64,000 nt of DNA from Flagellimonas sp. HMM57 (GCF_021390175.1 NZ_CP090004.1:1302001-1366000); one strand, 5' to 3'. Positions 46,205 to 54,735 are shown, numbered from the stretch's first letter. Translations and numbers: made by a program. The notes: generated from the sequence alone by a model not told the origin.

Positions 46205-47358
46205 CTATTTTGTTTTCACAAAGAGGAAGAAAATCCCGATAAAAGCCAGCCCGGCACAGCCAAACATAGCTATCGGAATATTTTCGATGGAACCTCCATA
46301 ATACCATCCAGAAAATAAAGCACCAAGCCCTATACCGGCTTCCAACGCTATGAACATCGTAGCTATTCCCTTTCCACGTTGATTTTTTGGGCTTAAATCA
46401 ATGGTCCACGCGTTAAGCGTTGGAGAGGATATTCCCATGGATAAACCATAGATTATCCCCCTATTACCAATCCGTTTGGTGTTTTATAGTGGGCCATAAT
46501 GATCAAGGAAAGGCATAAAACCAACAAACCTATAGTTGTTACAACTTTCCTTCCTTTTTTATCGGATAGCCTTCCTGCAAGAAAACGAATCGTCAAAGAT
46601 GAAATTGTAAAGACAATGAAAAAAGTGCCTTTGTTCTTTATCCCCAAGTGGTCGCTCCAATCGGGAATCAAAGTAAGTACCATCCCAAAAGCCGAGTATG
46701 ATAAAAAAGTGATTAAAGCAGGCTTTAGTACTTCTACAGCGATGATATCGCTTTTTGAGATTTTAAGCAACCCCAGTTTAAACCCTTGTCTTTTCTTAAG
46801 AGTTTCCTCAAGTTTTAAAATCAGAATAATCGATAATAGAGCCATTGCGAAAGAGCAATGAAACAATATGTCAAAGGAATAGTGCAATCGTATGGAACTA
46901 CCAATTGCTGGGCCCAACGCCAAACCTGTGCTAAAACACAGCCCTTGAATGCCAAATGCCTCTCCCCATCGGTCTTTTGGAATTATATCCGACACATACG
47001 CGACTATTGCCGTGGGGCTGAATCCTGTAGAAAACCCATGAACTGACCTTAAAAACAAAAACCCTGAAACCGTACCTAAAATGGGATAGAACAATCCGCA
47101 CACCACACATACCATAGCCCCAAAGACCATAACCGGTTTTCGACCTATTTTATCGGTCAACACTCCACTAAAGGGCCTGGAAAGCCCTGCCGTCAATGTA
47201 AATAATGCAATGATCAAACCTATATATTGTGAACCTCCCAAACTTGACAAATAGCTTGGCAACTCTGGAATGAGCATATTGTAACTTGTGGAAAAGAACA
47301 ATGAGCTCATGCACAACAATCCGAATCGAAAGTTATAAATTACATGACCTTTTTGCAT
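46205..47358 (-). pseudogene. MFS transporter with single-base frameshift
   Basis: From the ATG at 47358 the first about 300 codons encode an MFS permease (ELPSYLSSLGGSQYIGLIIA; LSRPFSGVLTDKIGRKPVMV, the conserved loop 2-3 motif) and end at GLVIGG*. The remaining protein (IIYGLSMGISSPTLNAWTID) continues in the next frame to 46205. The break is in CCCCC at 46457-46461: adding one C restores an unbroken 384-aa, 12-helix protein. The longer upstream start at 47463 overlaps the divergent Crp gene and is unlikely. It is a recent mutation, phase variation or a sequencing error. Confidence 0.85.
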
Positions 47359-47426
47359 TTGGGTGATTTTTCTTTTTGAATAGTAAAGCACATAGCAAAG
47401 AAAAATCCACGGATTGAATTTTAAAA

Positions 47427-47438
47427 GGACATTTGTCC
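47427..47438. promoter_or_regulatory. Inverted repeat before the Crp/Fnr gene
   Basis: GGACA-TT-TGTCC lies 12 bp upstream of the regulator's ATG in the 91-bp divergent gap to the MFS gene. It is a candidate autoregulatory operator, by position only. Confidence 0.35.
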
Positions 47439-47449
47439 GAGCAGAAAAA

Positions 47450-48010
47450 ATGATACGAATCAATAGAGAATTCTTGGATTATGTAACCAGACTGAAGCAT
47501 TCTACACTAAAGAATACCATCCTTGAAAAAGAAGCTGCCATCGGCCAGAAAATCATTGAACAGCAAACTAGAATAAATACCGTTTATATTATCAAATCGG
47601 GATTGGCAAAATGTTACTTGACTGAAGATACAGGCAAAGATTTTATACAAGAGTTTTTCGGTGAAGGTGAAGTTTTTGGAGAAATAGAGATATTCACCAA
47701 GGATTTCAGTTTTTGTGCAATTGAAGCAATTACTCCTATGTCATATTTTACGATAGATAATAAAGATTTCTTGGGCCTTATAAAAAACGATTCCTGTTTT
47801 AATTTACTCGTACTTAATTTAATGGCGTCAAAAATCCGATATACTGCGCTCCGACATTCTTACAACCAATCTCACCCATTGGAATCAAATCTGAACAGAC
47901 TGATTGGGCAATTTCCTGAACTACAAAAAAAAATACCCAAAAATGATATCGCCAATTACTTGGGAATCTCCATTAGAAGCTTAAATAGAGTGTTAAAGAA
48001 TTTGGAATAG
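47450..48010 (+). CDS. Crp/Fnr-family transcriptional regulator
   Basis: 186 aa from the ATG at 47450; an in-frame ATG at 47414 adds 12 residues and is less likely. The cyclic-nucleotide-binding-type beta barrel covers residues about 20-125 (TVYIIKSGLAKCYLTEDTGK; FFGEGEVFGEIEIFTKDFSF). A short C-terminal HTH is at the end (IPKNDIANYLGISIRSLNRV). No cysteine cluster is present, so it is not an FNR-type oxygen sensor. It is divergent from the frameshifted MFS gene, which it may control. Confidence 0.88.
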   Translation: MIRINREFLDYVTRLKHSTLKNTILEKEAAIGQKIIEQQTRINTVYIIKSGLAKCYLTEDTGKDFIQEFFGEGEVFGEIEIFTKDFSFCAIEAITPMSYFTIDNKDFLGLIKNDSCFNLLVLNLMASKIRYTALRHSYNQSHPLESNLNRLIGQFPELQKKIPKNDIANYLGISIRSLNRVLKNLE

Positions 48011-48148
48011 GCCATGTTCATTGAAATATAGCGTTTGAGAAGCACGGTATTCCTTTTTTCCTTCTTGATAATGACAAACCAACAAAGCTTTCCGCTTGAA
48101 GATGGTAACGAAGAATTGAGCAATCGTTGGAACTAACTTTTTGCAAAA

Positions 48149-49057
48149 CTATTTCTTCAACTGGTTTTTAAAGTGCAATAAAAAAACAGCGTTCAGACCA
48201 AAGAAAAGACTCCCGTTCTTGGTATTGAAGTTTCTTCTGTTTTGCGTAATAAATGCATCTTCGGCAATATGCAAGGTGTTTGATACGTGGAACTGGAGCA
48301 TTAAATCCGTTAATTCCCAATTGACCCCTATAACAAAGGCATCATAAGTTGTCACAGATTCCACAGGATTGGCTAAATAGTAATATTCAGAAGAAATGGA
48401 AACATGCCCCCCTACTCTATATCGACCTCCAATACCCAGCGCAAAATGACTGGTAGGGTCTTCTTCAAATCGTGTGGAATTTCGGTGTATGAAGGTTGGC
48501 GACAGCTGTAACGAAAAATTTCTTGTAAACTTCCGAGCAATCAAAACTTGCGAGGTAAATGACAGTTTATCCGAAAAACTTGTAACGTCATTAAAATTTC
48601 TTCCAGCTCTACCGCTTGTCCGTAAACTGGAGTTTTGCAATAATGTAATGGTAAAAGGCCAACCTTTGCCACCTTCAACTTGTTTTAGGAGTTTATATTT
48701 AAAGTAACCGTCAAAAATACCGTCAAACGTGGTAACTCCTGCACCTAAAGTCAATCTGTCCGAAAAAGCATGGGAAACACCAAACCGGGTGGATATGCGA
48801 TCTACCAAGAAGGTCTGGGTATCCGGTTCGGGAATATTCCAAAACCTGGTATTGGCCGAAAGTTCCATAGTTCCCTTTTTCCTGGTCTCAACAGAATGTC
48901 CCAAGGCTATCCGTGTTGTTTTAAAAGTTGCCTGAACGTGGTTCGTGGTTTGTGGACGTTCTTTTTCCAAAGTATTGAGCAAATCTTGGCCAACTACGGT
49001 ATTTGAAAAACCCAATACTAAAACTAAAAGTGAAAAAATAAAATGTCTAGTTCTCAT
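48149..49057 (-). CDS. DUF5777 beta-barrel protein (copy A)
   Basis: 302 aa from the ATG at 49057 (five codons inside the longest frame), which gives a clean signal peptide (TRHFIFSLLVLVLGFSNTVV). The body alternates short amphipathic strands (VDRISTRFGVSHAFSDRLTL; SLQLSPTFIHRNSTRFEEDP; HFALGIGGRYRVGGHVSISS), the pattern of a small outer-membrane barrel. DUF5777 has no defined function. It is the last gene of the cluster, overlapping the YceI gene by 11 bp. A paralogue sits at 52316-53161 in the same cluster. Confidence 0.85.
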   Translation of the reverse strand: MRTRHFIFSLLVLVLGFSNTVVGQDLLNTLEKERPQTTNHVQATFKTTRIALGHSVETRKKGTMELSANTRFWNIPEPDTQTFLVDRISTRFGVSHAFSDRLTLGAGVTTFDGIFDGYFKYKLLKQVEGGKGWPFTITLLQNSSLRTSGRAGRNFNDVTSFSDKLSFTSQVLIARKFTRNFSLQLSPTFIHRNSTRFEEDPTSHFALGIGGRYRVGGHVSISSEYYYLANPVESVTTYDAFVIGVNWELTDLMLQFHVSNTLHIAEDAFITQNRRNFNTKNGSLFFGLNAVFLLHFKNQLKK

Positions 49058-49595
49058 AAGGTTGATATTCAAATCTAAATTGGACTTCTATACGCTTTGC
49101 AATGTTACCCGCTACCACGGGAGGTATCTTTATCTTAAAATCGGATACTAAAACCTCAAAAGATCCTGAAAAAACAGGAAGGTCGTTAGTCCGTTCCATT
49201 TTGGTCTTAATTTCCAGTTCTTTTGTGATACCATGTAATGTTAAAGCACCTTTTACAATTTTTGTGGTCTGTTCAGGAATAGGCACTTCAAGGTCGGTTA
49301 TGACCCCTTCAAATACAGCTTTCGGATAAATATCCGTTTCAATATAACTTTCATTGAAATGTTCTTGCATCAATGCCTTTTTAAAAACAAAGGCCCGCAT
49401 CAACATACTTATGGCAATCTCACCATTGGTAGTATCAAAGATACTTAGTACTTGATTGTTCTCCGCCTCAATATTCTCCACAGATGTGTACGAGAAAAAG
49501 GAGACATGCCCTTGTCTAGAGATGTATTTGGAAGTGTTTTGGGAAAACCCACAGTAGAACAATAAGACAAAAAACAATGTAAAGAATTTATTCAT
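49047..49595 (-). CDS. YceI family periplasmic protein (copy A)
   Basis: 182 aa with a signal peptide (FFTLFFVLLFYCGFS). The YceI lipocalin-like fold is indicated by GHVSFFSYTSVENIEAENNQ, ALMQEHFNESYIETDIYPKA, VKGALTLHGITKELEI and the final strand VQFRFEYQP. YceI proteins bind long polyisoprenoids or other hydrophobic ligands in the periplasm. It shares the core MQEHFNExYIExDxYPKA with copy B at 53590, so the two arose by duplication. It lies 9 bp from the OB-fold gene. Confidence 0.9.
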   Translation of the reverse strand: MNKFFTLFFVLLFYCGFSQNTSKYISRQGHVSFFSYTSVENIEAENNQVLSIFDTTNGEIAISMLMRAFVFKKALMQEHFNESYIETDIYPKAVFEGVITDLEVPIPEQTTKIVKGALTLHGITKELEIKTKMERTNDLPVFSGSFEVLVSDFKIKIPPVVAGNIAKRIEVQFRFEYQPYEN

Positions 49596-49604
49596 ATATA
49601 TAAC

Positions 49605-50036
49605 TTACTGTAAAACACAGTTTAGCATTATAGCGTCCATTAAAAAACCTTTGAACACTCCTTTCAATTTAACTTTATCCCCTTCATTTAATTTTCTTAC
49701 CATTTCTGCTTGTTCGGTTCGCATATCGCACATTACATAAGAAACTTTACTTCCACTATAGAGCAACACGGTGTATCTATTGTTTAGAAAGGTTACTTCT
49801 TTGACCTCGCCTTCCACTTCAATGACCTTTTCCATGTACGCAGCGTTAGCTTCTTGTTCATCTTCTAGAAACCTATCTACCAACAGCTCCGAACTTATAG
49901 CAAGTTCTGGTGAAGCAACAATAACGTCCCTAGCATACGGTTCTCTGGTTAAAAAATTATAAAAATAGTAAGAGCCGACCATCAATATTAGAATTGATAA
50001 TGAAATCGTTACAATTTTTACTTTTTTAGATATCAT
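49605..50036 (-). CDS. OB-fold (tRNA_anti-like) membrane-anchored protein (copy A)
   Basis: 143 aa. N-terminal transmembrane anchor (VKIVTISLSILILMVGSYYF) and an extracytoplasmic OB-fold of the tRNA_anti-like type: VIEVEGEVKEVTFLNNRYTV, SYVMCDMRTEQAEMVRKLNE and KVKLKGVFKGFLMDAIMLNC. Despite the family name the location argues against tRNA binding. Small-molecule or protein binding is more likely. Copy B is at 53183. Two cysteines (CD and NC) are present in this copy. Confidence 0.8.
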   Translation of the reverse strand: MISKKVKIVTISLSILILMVGSYYFYNFLTREPYARDVIVASPELAISSELLVDRFLEDEQEANAAYMEKVIEVEGEVKEVTFLNNRYTVLLYSGSKVSYVMCDMRTEQAEMVRKLNEGDKVKLKGVFKGFLMDAIMLNCVLQ

Positions 50037-50069
50037 AAAAAGACTTCTCCGTTTATTGCAAAATTAGTG

Positions 50070-50112
50070 AAACCCACGAAGCTTAAAATAGTATTTTTTA
50101 CTTCGTGGGTTT
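50070..50112 (-). terminator. 12-bp hairpin between the lamin-tail and OB-fold genes
   Basis: AAACCCACGAAG (50070-50081) and CTTCGTGGGTTT (50101-50112) are perfectly complementary around a 19-nt loop. No clean T-run follows on the minus strand, so it may stabilise mRNA or attenuate rather than fully terminate. Confidence 0.5.
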
Positions 50113-50167
50113 GAAAGAAAATCAAACATAGCAATTTGTTTCCCATCTCTGCCTTTACAGCATACTC

Positions 50168-51673
50168 TTATTCAAGTCCGCCAATCTCTTCGACCTCTAT
50201 TCCAATGACACCATTGTCTTGACCCAAGCTTCTGGAATCAACACCCCAATCGTCTGAAGTGAAACCCTCGCCATCATAGGCAATACTGGTACCACTGAAC
50301 GCACCTGAAACAAAACCTCCTTCGTTCCAAATACCTGCCGCTACAGCGACGACCTCCCTTGCGTTACCTGCTGCACCCCACTGTACAAAGCTTCTAATAT
50401 TATCAGCGTTACCAAAGCCATCATTGTTCGCATATAGACCTAATCCACCTGCGTCCTCAGGTACTTCAAGAACTACTGGTGATATGACCAAGAACTCACC
50501 AGGGGCCAGGGATAAGGAACCACTTACAACCTCGGTAGCGTCGCCATCACCTACCCTAAAGTATTTTCCAGGGCCAAGGCACATCCAGTAGTCGGAAAGA
50601 TTTACTGTTATGTTTCCGTTATTGTAAAGTTCGATATCGTCATTCAAGAAATATTCCACTTCATTGATGATCACAGAACGTTCTACCACAACTTCCTTGA
50701 ATATGTTTTCTTCACCAAAGGTGATCATATCAGTGCCTGCCCAATCGTCTGAAGTAAGTCCTTCACCATCGTAAGCAATACTTGCACCGACCGGCACATT
50801 GGGAACGTAACCACCAGCATTCCATATACCGGCTTCCACGGCCACAACTTCTCTTGCATTACCAGCAGCACCCCATTGCACGAAGCTTCTAATGTTATCT
50901 GCACTACCAAAGTTATCGTTATTGGCATAGAGCCCAAGTCCACCCGCATCGTTAGGAGCTTCAAGAGCCATAGGTGCAATAACCAAATAGTTACCGGACT
51001 CCAAGGAAACAGAACCACTTATAATCTTAGTGGCATCACCGTCACCTATCCTAAAATATTTTCCTGGTCCAAGGCACATCCAATAGTCTGAAAGGTCTAC
51101 GGTTACATCTCCGTTATTATATAATTCGATATAATCATCGACCAAATATTCCACCTCATTAATGATTACGGAGCGTACCTCCGCCACAGGTTCTGTAAAT
51201 GTATTGCCCTCGCCCAAGGTAGGGGTAGATGTCCCTGACCAATCATCTGATGTGTTGCCTTCTCCGTCATAAGCTATACTAGACCCAGTTGGCACATTGG
51301 GGATGAAACCACCGGCATTCCAGATACCAGCTTCCACGGCAACAACTTCTCTTGCATTACCAGCAGCACCCCATTGTACAAAGCTTCTAATGTTATCTGC
51401 ACTACCAAAGTTATCGTTGTTGGCGTAGAGCCCAAGTCCACCCGCATTGTCAGACGCTTCAAGAGCTACTGGTGCTATCACCAAAAATTCACTGGGCTCA
51501 AGGGTTACCGATCCACTTACGATCTCGGTAGCTTCTGCATCACCGATTCTAAAATATTGTCCAGGGCCAAGGCACATCCAGTAATCGGTAAGATCCACGG
51601 CTACGTCTCCATTATTATAAAGTTCAATCTGGTCGTTCACTAAGTATTCTACTTCGTTGATAATTACAGAACG
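50168..51673 (-). repeat. Three tandem about 495-bp coding repeats
   Basis: Repeat units at 51673-51176, 51175-50681 and 50680-50168. Repeats 1 and 2 share long near-identical stretches even at silent sites (for example CTTCTAATGTTATCTGCACT in both, around 50884 and 51382), while repeat 3 is more diverged. This implies recent duplication or gene conversion. Confidence 0.85.
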
Positions 51674-51811
51674 TACTTCTTCTGCTGGGGGATCTTGGCC
51701 TTCTTCAACCGGATCCTGACCTCCAGGGTCTATGTCGTCGTTGTATGCATCGTCTTCCGAGCAGCTCCATACTGCCAATACTGTTAAAAGGGATAATAGA
51801 TAATTTTTCAT
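50168..51811 (-). CDS. Lamin-tail-domain lipoprotein with three tandem repeats
   Basis: 547 aa. Lipobox in LAVWSC, then an Asp/Glu/Pro-rich linker (EEGQDPPAEE). Three repeats of about 165 residues (47-212, 213-377, 378-547) each start RSVIINEVEY and contain IELYNNGD, YWMCLGPG, GGLGLYANND, RSFVQWGAAGNAREVV and SIAYDGEG. These are lamin-tail domains (LTD), an Ig-like fold often found on surface or secreted proteins. Each repeat keeps one CLGPG cysteine. It is the middle gene of the cytochrome/YceI cluster and probably displayed on the cell envelope. Confidence 0.9.
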   Translation of the reverse strand: MKNYLLSLLTVLAVWSCSEDDAYNDDIDPGGQDPVEEGQDPPAEEVRSVIINEVEYLVNDQIELYNNGDVAVDLTDYWMCLGPGQYFRIGDAEATEIVSGSVTLEPSEFLVIAPVALEASDNAGGLGLYANNDNFGSADNIRSFVQWGAAGNAREVVAVEAGIWNAGGFIPNVPTGSSIAYDGEGNTSDDWSGTSTPTLGEGNTFTEPVAEVRSVIINEVEYLVDDYIELYNNGDVTVDLSDYWMCLGPGKYFRIGDGDATKIISGSVSLESGNYLVIAPMALEAPNDAGGLGLYANNDNFGSADNIRSFVQWGAAGNAREVVAVEAGIWNAGGYVPNVPVGASIAYDGEGLTSDDWAGTDMITFGEENIFKEVVVERSVIINEVEYFLNDDIELYNNGNITVNLSDYWMCLGPGKYFRVGDGDATEVVSGSLSLAPGEFLVISPVVLEVPEDAGGLGLYANNDGFGNADNIRSFVQWGAAGNAREVVAVAAGIWNEGGFVSGAFSGTSIAYDGEGFTSDDWGVDSRSLGQDNGVIGIEVEEIGGLE

Positions 51812-51996
51812 TTTTAGATAATTTTTAATTAAAGAATAATTGTTTTGAAGATTTAAAAAGTTTGAATGTCCAGTAACCGTTTTGATTACTGTGCCATCTA
51901 TTAAGTTTAGCGGAAAGGGTGGGATGCTATGTTTTTAGAAAAATTGTTAAGCGTATTGCTTATCGCATGCTCTGGTACATAGATTTCCTCTCCGCT

Positions 51997-52305
51997 TTAT
52001 GCTTCATAATTTGATTTTTGACATGATTTAGCGGCACACCCATTGCAACTGTACACCGGAACAGGAGTTCTGCCATTATTTTTTTCACCCATTTCTGGAT
52101 AGCCGAGTTCCGTTAGCACGTTCAGCGCATTGGAAATTTGATTTGCCCTAACAAAATTGAATACGACCAGCGACTCCATTGGGTAAAGATTCACATTGGT
52201 GATGTCCTTGATACTTGATAGTGCTTCTTTGATCTTGACCGAACAACGAGAGCAAAATGATTGTTGCACCGGAATCCTTGCGATACTTAGTTTACTTGTT
52301 TTCAT
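51997..52305 (-). CDS. HMA-like domain protein with Cys-rich tail
   Basis: 102 aa from the ATG at 52305; a frame opening at 52371 overlaps the upstream DUF5777 gene. The heavy-metal-associated fold is suggested by SFCSRCSVKIKEALSSI (CxxC) followed by TNVNLYPMESLVVFNF and a final helix ALNVLTELGY. The tail has CNGCAAKSCQ, a second metal-binding motif. No signal peptide is visible, so it may be cytoplasmic. It lies 10 bp after DUF5777 copy B. I infer metal (Cu, Zn or similar) handling linked to the c-type cytochrome operon. Confidence 0.7.
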   Translation of the reverse strand: MKTSKLSIARIPVQQSFCSRCSVKIKEALSSIKDITNVNLYPMESLVVFNFVRANQISNALNVLTELGYPEMGEKNNGRTPVPVYSCNGCAAKSCQKSNYEA

Positions 52306-52315
52306 TGTTTTAGTT

Positions 52316-53161
52316 TTAAAAGACTCTTGATAGATTGAACCCAAAGAATATATCCCCGTCAGACCAGTCACCCGTTGCTTGCCCTAAGAAACCGTTAGTA
52401 TTCATTGGTTGGGCATTGGTAAAATGCAGTTGAAAAACATGACCTCCCGTTTCAATATCGATACCCACGGAAAGGGGATTGTTAAAAGGAGCGTTTTCGG
52501 CTCTATTCAGGTGAAATCCGTAATCGATATTAAGCGATAGCCTTTTTGACAATTTATGCCTACCTCCAATTCCAAGGGCGTATTGTGAATTCTCTTGTTC
52601 ATCCAGTTGCACCAAATTGTCGTGGAAAAAGGTCGGGATTAGCTCTAAAGAAAAGTTCTTGTTGAACTTCTTAGCTATTAACAGTTGGGCAGTATATCCA
52701 AGACGATTCTCAAACTGAAGGAGCGGTAAATTGGCATCATCCAAAGCTCCATTGATAAGCAAAGTTCCAAAGCCTACCAATGTAACGGGAAATCCCTTTT
52801 TTTGCTGCCTTACCAATCGAAGCTTTAACGAGCTTTCATAGGTTTTTAAAAATGAACTGCGCGAAACCCCTATGTTGATACCGTCAGAGACCCCATAGAT
52901 GAAGTTCAATCGGGTAACCGCTTGATCAAGCCCGAAAAAATCTTCAAATCCTGGTTTTATGGAGCCAAACCTGTGGGATACCACAAAATACAGCTCCTTT
53001 TGGGATACCATTTTGGTAGATTCAAAGTTTATGATTTTCAATCCTTTAAAAGCGGCACTTTCAAAGTCTTTGGTATCGTTAGTATCAATTTCCGATAATA
53101 GGTCGTCTTGTGAAAAAACAACTATGGGTATAAAAAATATGATGAGATATATTATTTTCAT
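52316..53161 (-). CDS. DUF5777 beta-barrel protein (copy B)
   Basis: 281 aa with a signal peptide (IIYLIIFFIPIVVFS). It has the same architecture as copy A: KELYFVVSHRFGSIKPGFED, LLIAKKFNKNFSLELIPTFF and YALGIGGRHKLSKRLSLNID closely parallel the copy A motifs. A small outer-membrane barrel is likely; some relatives are called transporters without evidence. It is 21 bp from the OB-fold gene. Confidence 0.85.
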   Translation of the reverse strand: MKIIYLIIFFIPIVVFSQDDLLSEIDTNDTKDFESAAFKGLKIINFESTKMVSQKELYFVVSHRFGSIKPGFEDFFGLDQAVTRLNFIYGVSDGINIGVSRSSFLKTYESSLKLRLVRQQKKGFPVTLVGFGTLLINGALDDANLPLLQFENRLGYTAQLLIAKKFNKNFSLELIPTFFHDNLVQLDEQENSQYALGIGGRHKLSKRLSLNIDYGFHLNRAENAPFNNPLSVGIDIETGGHVFQLHFTNAQPMNTNGFLGQATGDWSDGDIFFGFNLSRVF

Positions 53162-53182
53162 TTTTTCTGTTTTCTGAAGTGT

Positions 53183-53593
53183 TTAGTAGGTATTGATTAG
53201 GATAGCCTGGTCTATTTTTACGATTTCGAGCAGATCGTCATAGCCTACGCATCTTCCTTTTACACGAATCATGTTCCCTTTTATCAAGGTTGCTTCAATG
53301 TCGCTATTGCCATCAAAATCTATTTGAACTTTATCATCTACAATAATGGTTCGTTGTTGTTCCACATTGCTTATTAAGCCATTGACTTCAATAATTTTAT
53401 CCGCAAAGCTTTCCAACGAACCGTTAGCATCGGCAAATCTGTTCTGTAACTCTGTCGCCGATAAAACCGCTACTGTTTGTTCTTCAATCACATTTCTGTG
53501 AGGTTTGTACATGTAGCTGTACATAAAAAAAGAGACAAACGTTATAATGATTAGTGCTACAAAGGCAATGGTCAGATATTTTTGCATTTTCAT
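53183..53593 (-). CDS. OB-fold (tRNA_anti-like) membrane-anchored protein (copy B)
   Basis: 136 aa. Transmembrane anchor (LTIAFVALIIITFVSFFMYS) plus OB-fold (IIEVNGLISNVEQQRTIIVD; GNMIRVKGRCVGYDDLLEIV). It lacks the CD cysteine of copy A. Its start overlaps the stop of YceI copy B by 4 bp (ATGA-type), a sign of translational coupling. Function unknown. Confidence 0.8.
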   Translation of the reverse strand: MKMQKYLTIAFVALIIITFVSFFMYSYMYKPHRNVIEEQTVAVLSATELQNRFADANGSLESFADKIIEVNGLISNVEQQRTIIVDDKVQIDFDGNSDIEATLIKGNMIRVKGRCVGYDDLLEIVKIDQAILINTY

Positions 53594-54153
53594 TTTCCAA
53601 CAAGATTAAAGTTGATTTGTACCAATACTTCTTTAGCAATCTTGTTGCGCACTAATTTTGGAATTTCAATATCAAAATCTTCTGGAGCAACTTTGAAAGC
53701 ACCCTCCATGACAATGACATCTTCCACTTTACGAACCGATAGGATTGTCCGTATATCTTTTTCTTTTCCATGCAATCCCAGCGTTCCATTTACGGGAACA
53801 TCCGATGGGGATTCCGTAAGTTTTGAGCTATCAAAATCCAATAGTTTTCCTTTGAAGGTTGCTTTTGGATAAGTATCGGATTCAATATAGTTTTCATTGA
53901 AATGCTCTTGCATCAACGAATTCTTGAAGCGAAATCCTTTTACTAAAGCCAGAGAAGCTATTTGGTTGGTTCCCGTATCCAATATGGCAGTAGCAGATTC
54001 GGTCTCTGCCTTCACTTCTTCAAATAGTTTTTCTGAAGCTTCAAATACAATATTGGCATTTTTATCAATGTATTTTTCTTGCGCATTGCCAGTATAAACT
54101 CCTATTACTGTAGAGATCATAGCTAACAAAATCGTGTTCTTTACGTTTTTCAT
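53590..54153 (-). CDS. YceI family periplasmic protein (copy B)
   Basis: 187 aa with a signal peptide (NTILLAMISTVIGVYTGNA). The YceI core is conserved (NSLMQEHFNENYIESDTYPK; NGTLGLHGKEKDI), with a middle insertion relative to copy A (SSKLTESPSDVP). It is predicted to bind a hydrophobic ligand in the periplasm. It is the second gene after the cytochrome, 30 bp downstream of it, and coupled to the OB-fold gene. Confidence 0.9.
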   Translation of the reverse strand: MKNVKNTILLAMISTVIGVYTGNAQEKYIDKNANIVFEASEKLFEEVKAETESATAILDTGTNQIASLALVKGFRFKNSLMQEHFNENYIESDTYPKATFKGKLLDFDSSKLTESPSDVPVNGTLGLHGKEKDIRTILSVRKVEDVIVMEGAFKVAPEDFDIEIPKLVRNKIAKEVLVQINFNLVGK

Positions 54154-54183
54154 TGTTGTCTATTTTGGTGTTATGTTTATGTG

Positions 54184-54576
54184 TTATTCTGCCAATCCTT
54201 CTTGAATCCATTGTTCGATAAGGTCTATCGATGATTGGGGTATCCTGCCAGAAGGCGGCATGGCGCTAGGCTCTCCGGTTTGTTTGGAGATGGTGTTCAG
54301 TACTCCTGCATTTCGAGCACGTACCTGGTCGTAGGTTACCAGAGCAAATGGCGCCCCGTTTCTTGGTGGACTTGAATGGCACCCCAAACAATTGCTTGTG
54401 ATTATGGGTTGAATGTTGGCTGAAAATGTAACCGTGGCATTTCCATTTTCACCATCACCTTCATTATCCGTGTTCTCGGTATCGTCCACTAGCAATAGAT
54501 CACTTTCACTATCGTTGGTGCAACCAAATACCAAAACAGCTGAAAAAAGCAAGATGGGTTTTAAAATGTTCTTCAT
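54184..54576 (-). CDS. Mono-heme c-type cytochrome lipoprotein
   Basis: 130 aa. The lipobox is in LVFGC, followed by an acidic linker (DDTENTDNEGDGENGN). The heme c-binding motif is CLGCH (NIQPIITSNCLGCHSS), and a distal methionine candidate lies in GEPSAMPPSGR. It resembles the small planctomycete/Bacteroidota cytochrome C domain. As the first gene of the operon it probably moves electrons at the cell envelope, where YceI, OB and DUF5777 proteins act. Confidence 0.88.
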   Translation of the reverse strand: MKNILKPILLFSAVLVFGCTNDSESDLLLVDDTENTDNEGDGENGNATVTFSANIQPIITSNCLGCHSSPPRNGAPFALVTYDQVRARNAGVLNTISKQTGEPSAMPPSGRIPQSSIDLIEQWIQEGLAE

Positions 54577-54647
54577 TTGTGTTTGATTTTTTGTTCACAG
54601 CAAAACAACTATATACCAGGGGGTTATAAGAACAAAATGTTCGTGAG

Positions 54648-54735
54648 AGGGAAGAATTGACTTTGAAAGGGAAGAATTGACCGTGATATGGAAAGAGATT
54701 TTCCAATGAAAAACTAGTTTCCCAAAACTGGGAAA
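54648..54735. promoter_or_regulatory. 20-bp-period direct repeats in divergent promoter
   Basis: AGGGAAGAATTGAC occurs at 54648-54661 and again at 54668-54681, with a degenerate third copy (ATGGAAAGAGATT) at 54688; period exactly 20 bp. Next to it lies an inverted repeat TTTCCCA-AAAC-TGGGAAA (54718-54735). LytTR regulators bind direct repeats about two helical turns apart, so I infer operators shared by the cytochrome operon and the LytTR gene. Confidence 0.6.

Noticed and set aside
46205..46438. Separate small MFS gene
   Set aside because: It is the frameshifted C-terminal quarter of the transporter at 46205-47358, not an independent gene.
48106..48120. Extra copy of the GAAGAATTGA motif from the LytTR-linked repeats
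   Set aside because: A single 10-mer match downstream of the Crp/Fnr-type gene, without the 20-bp period or promoter context; likely chance in AT-rich DNA.
50168..51673. CRISPR-like direct repeats
   Set aside because: The repeats are about 495 bp, in frame and encode lamin-tail domains. No CRISPR array or cas gene is present.
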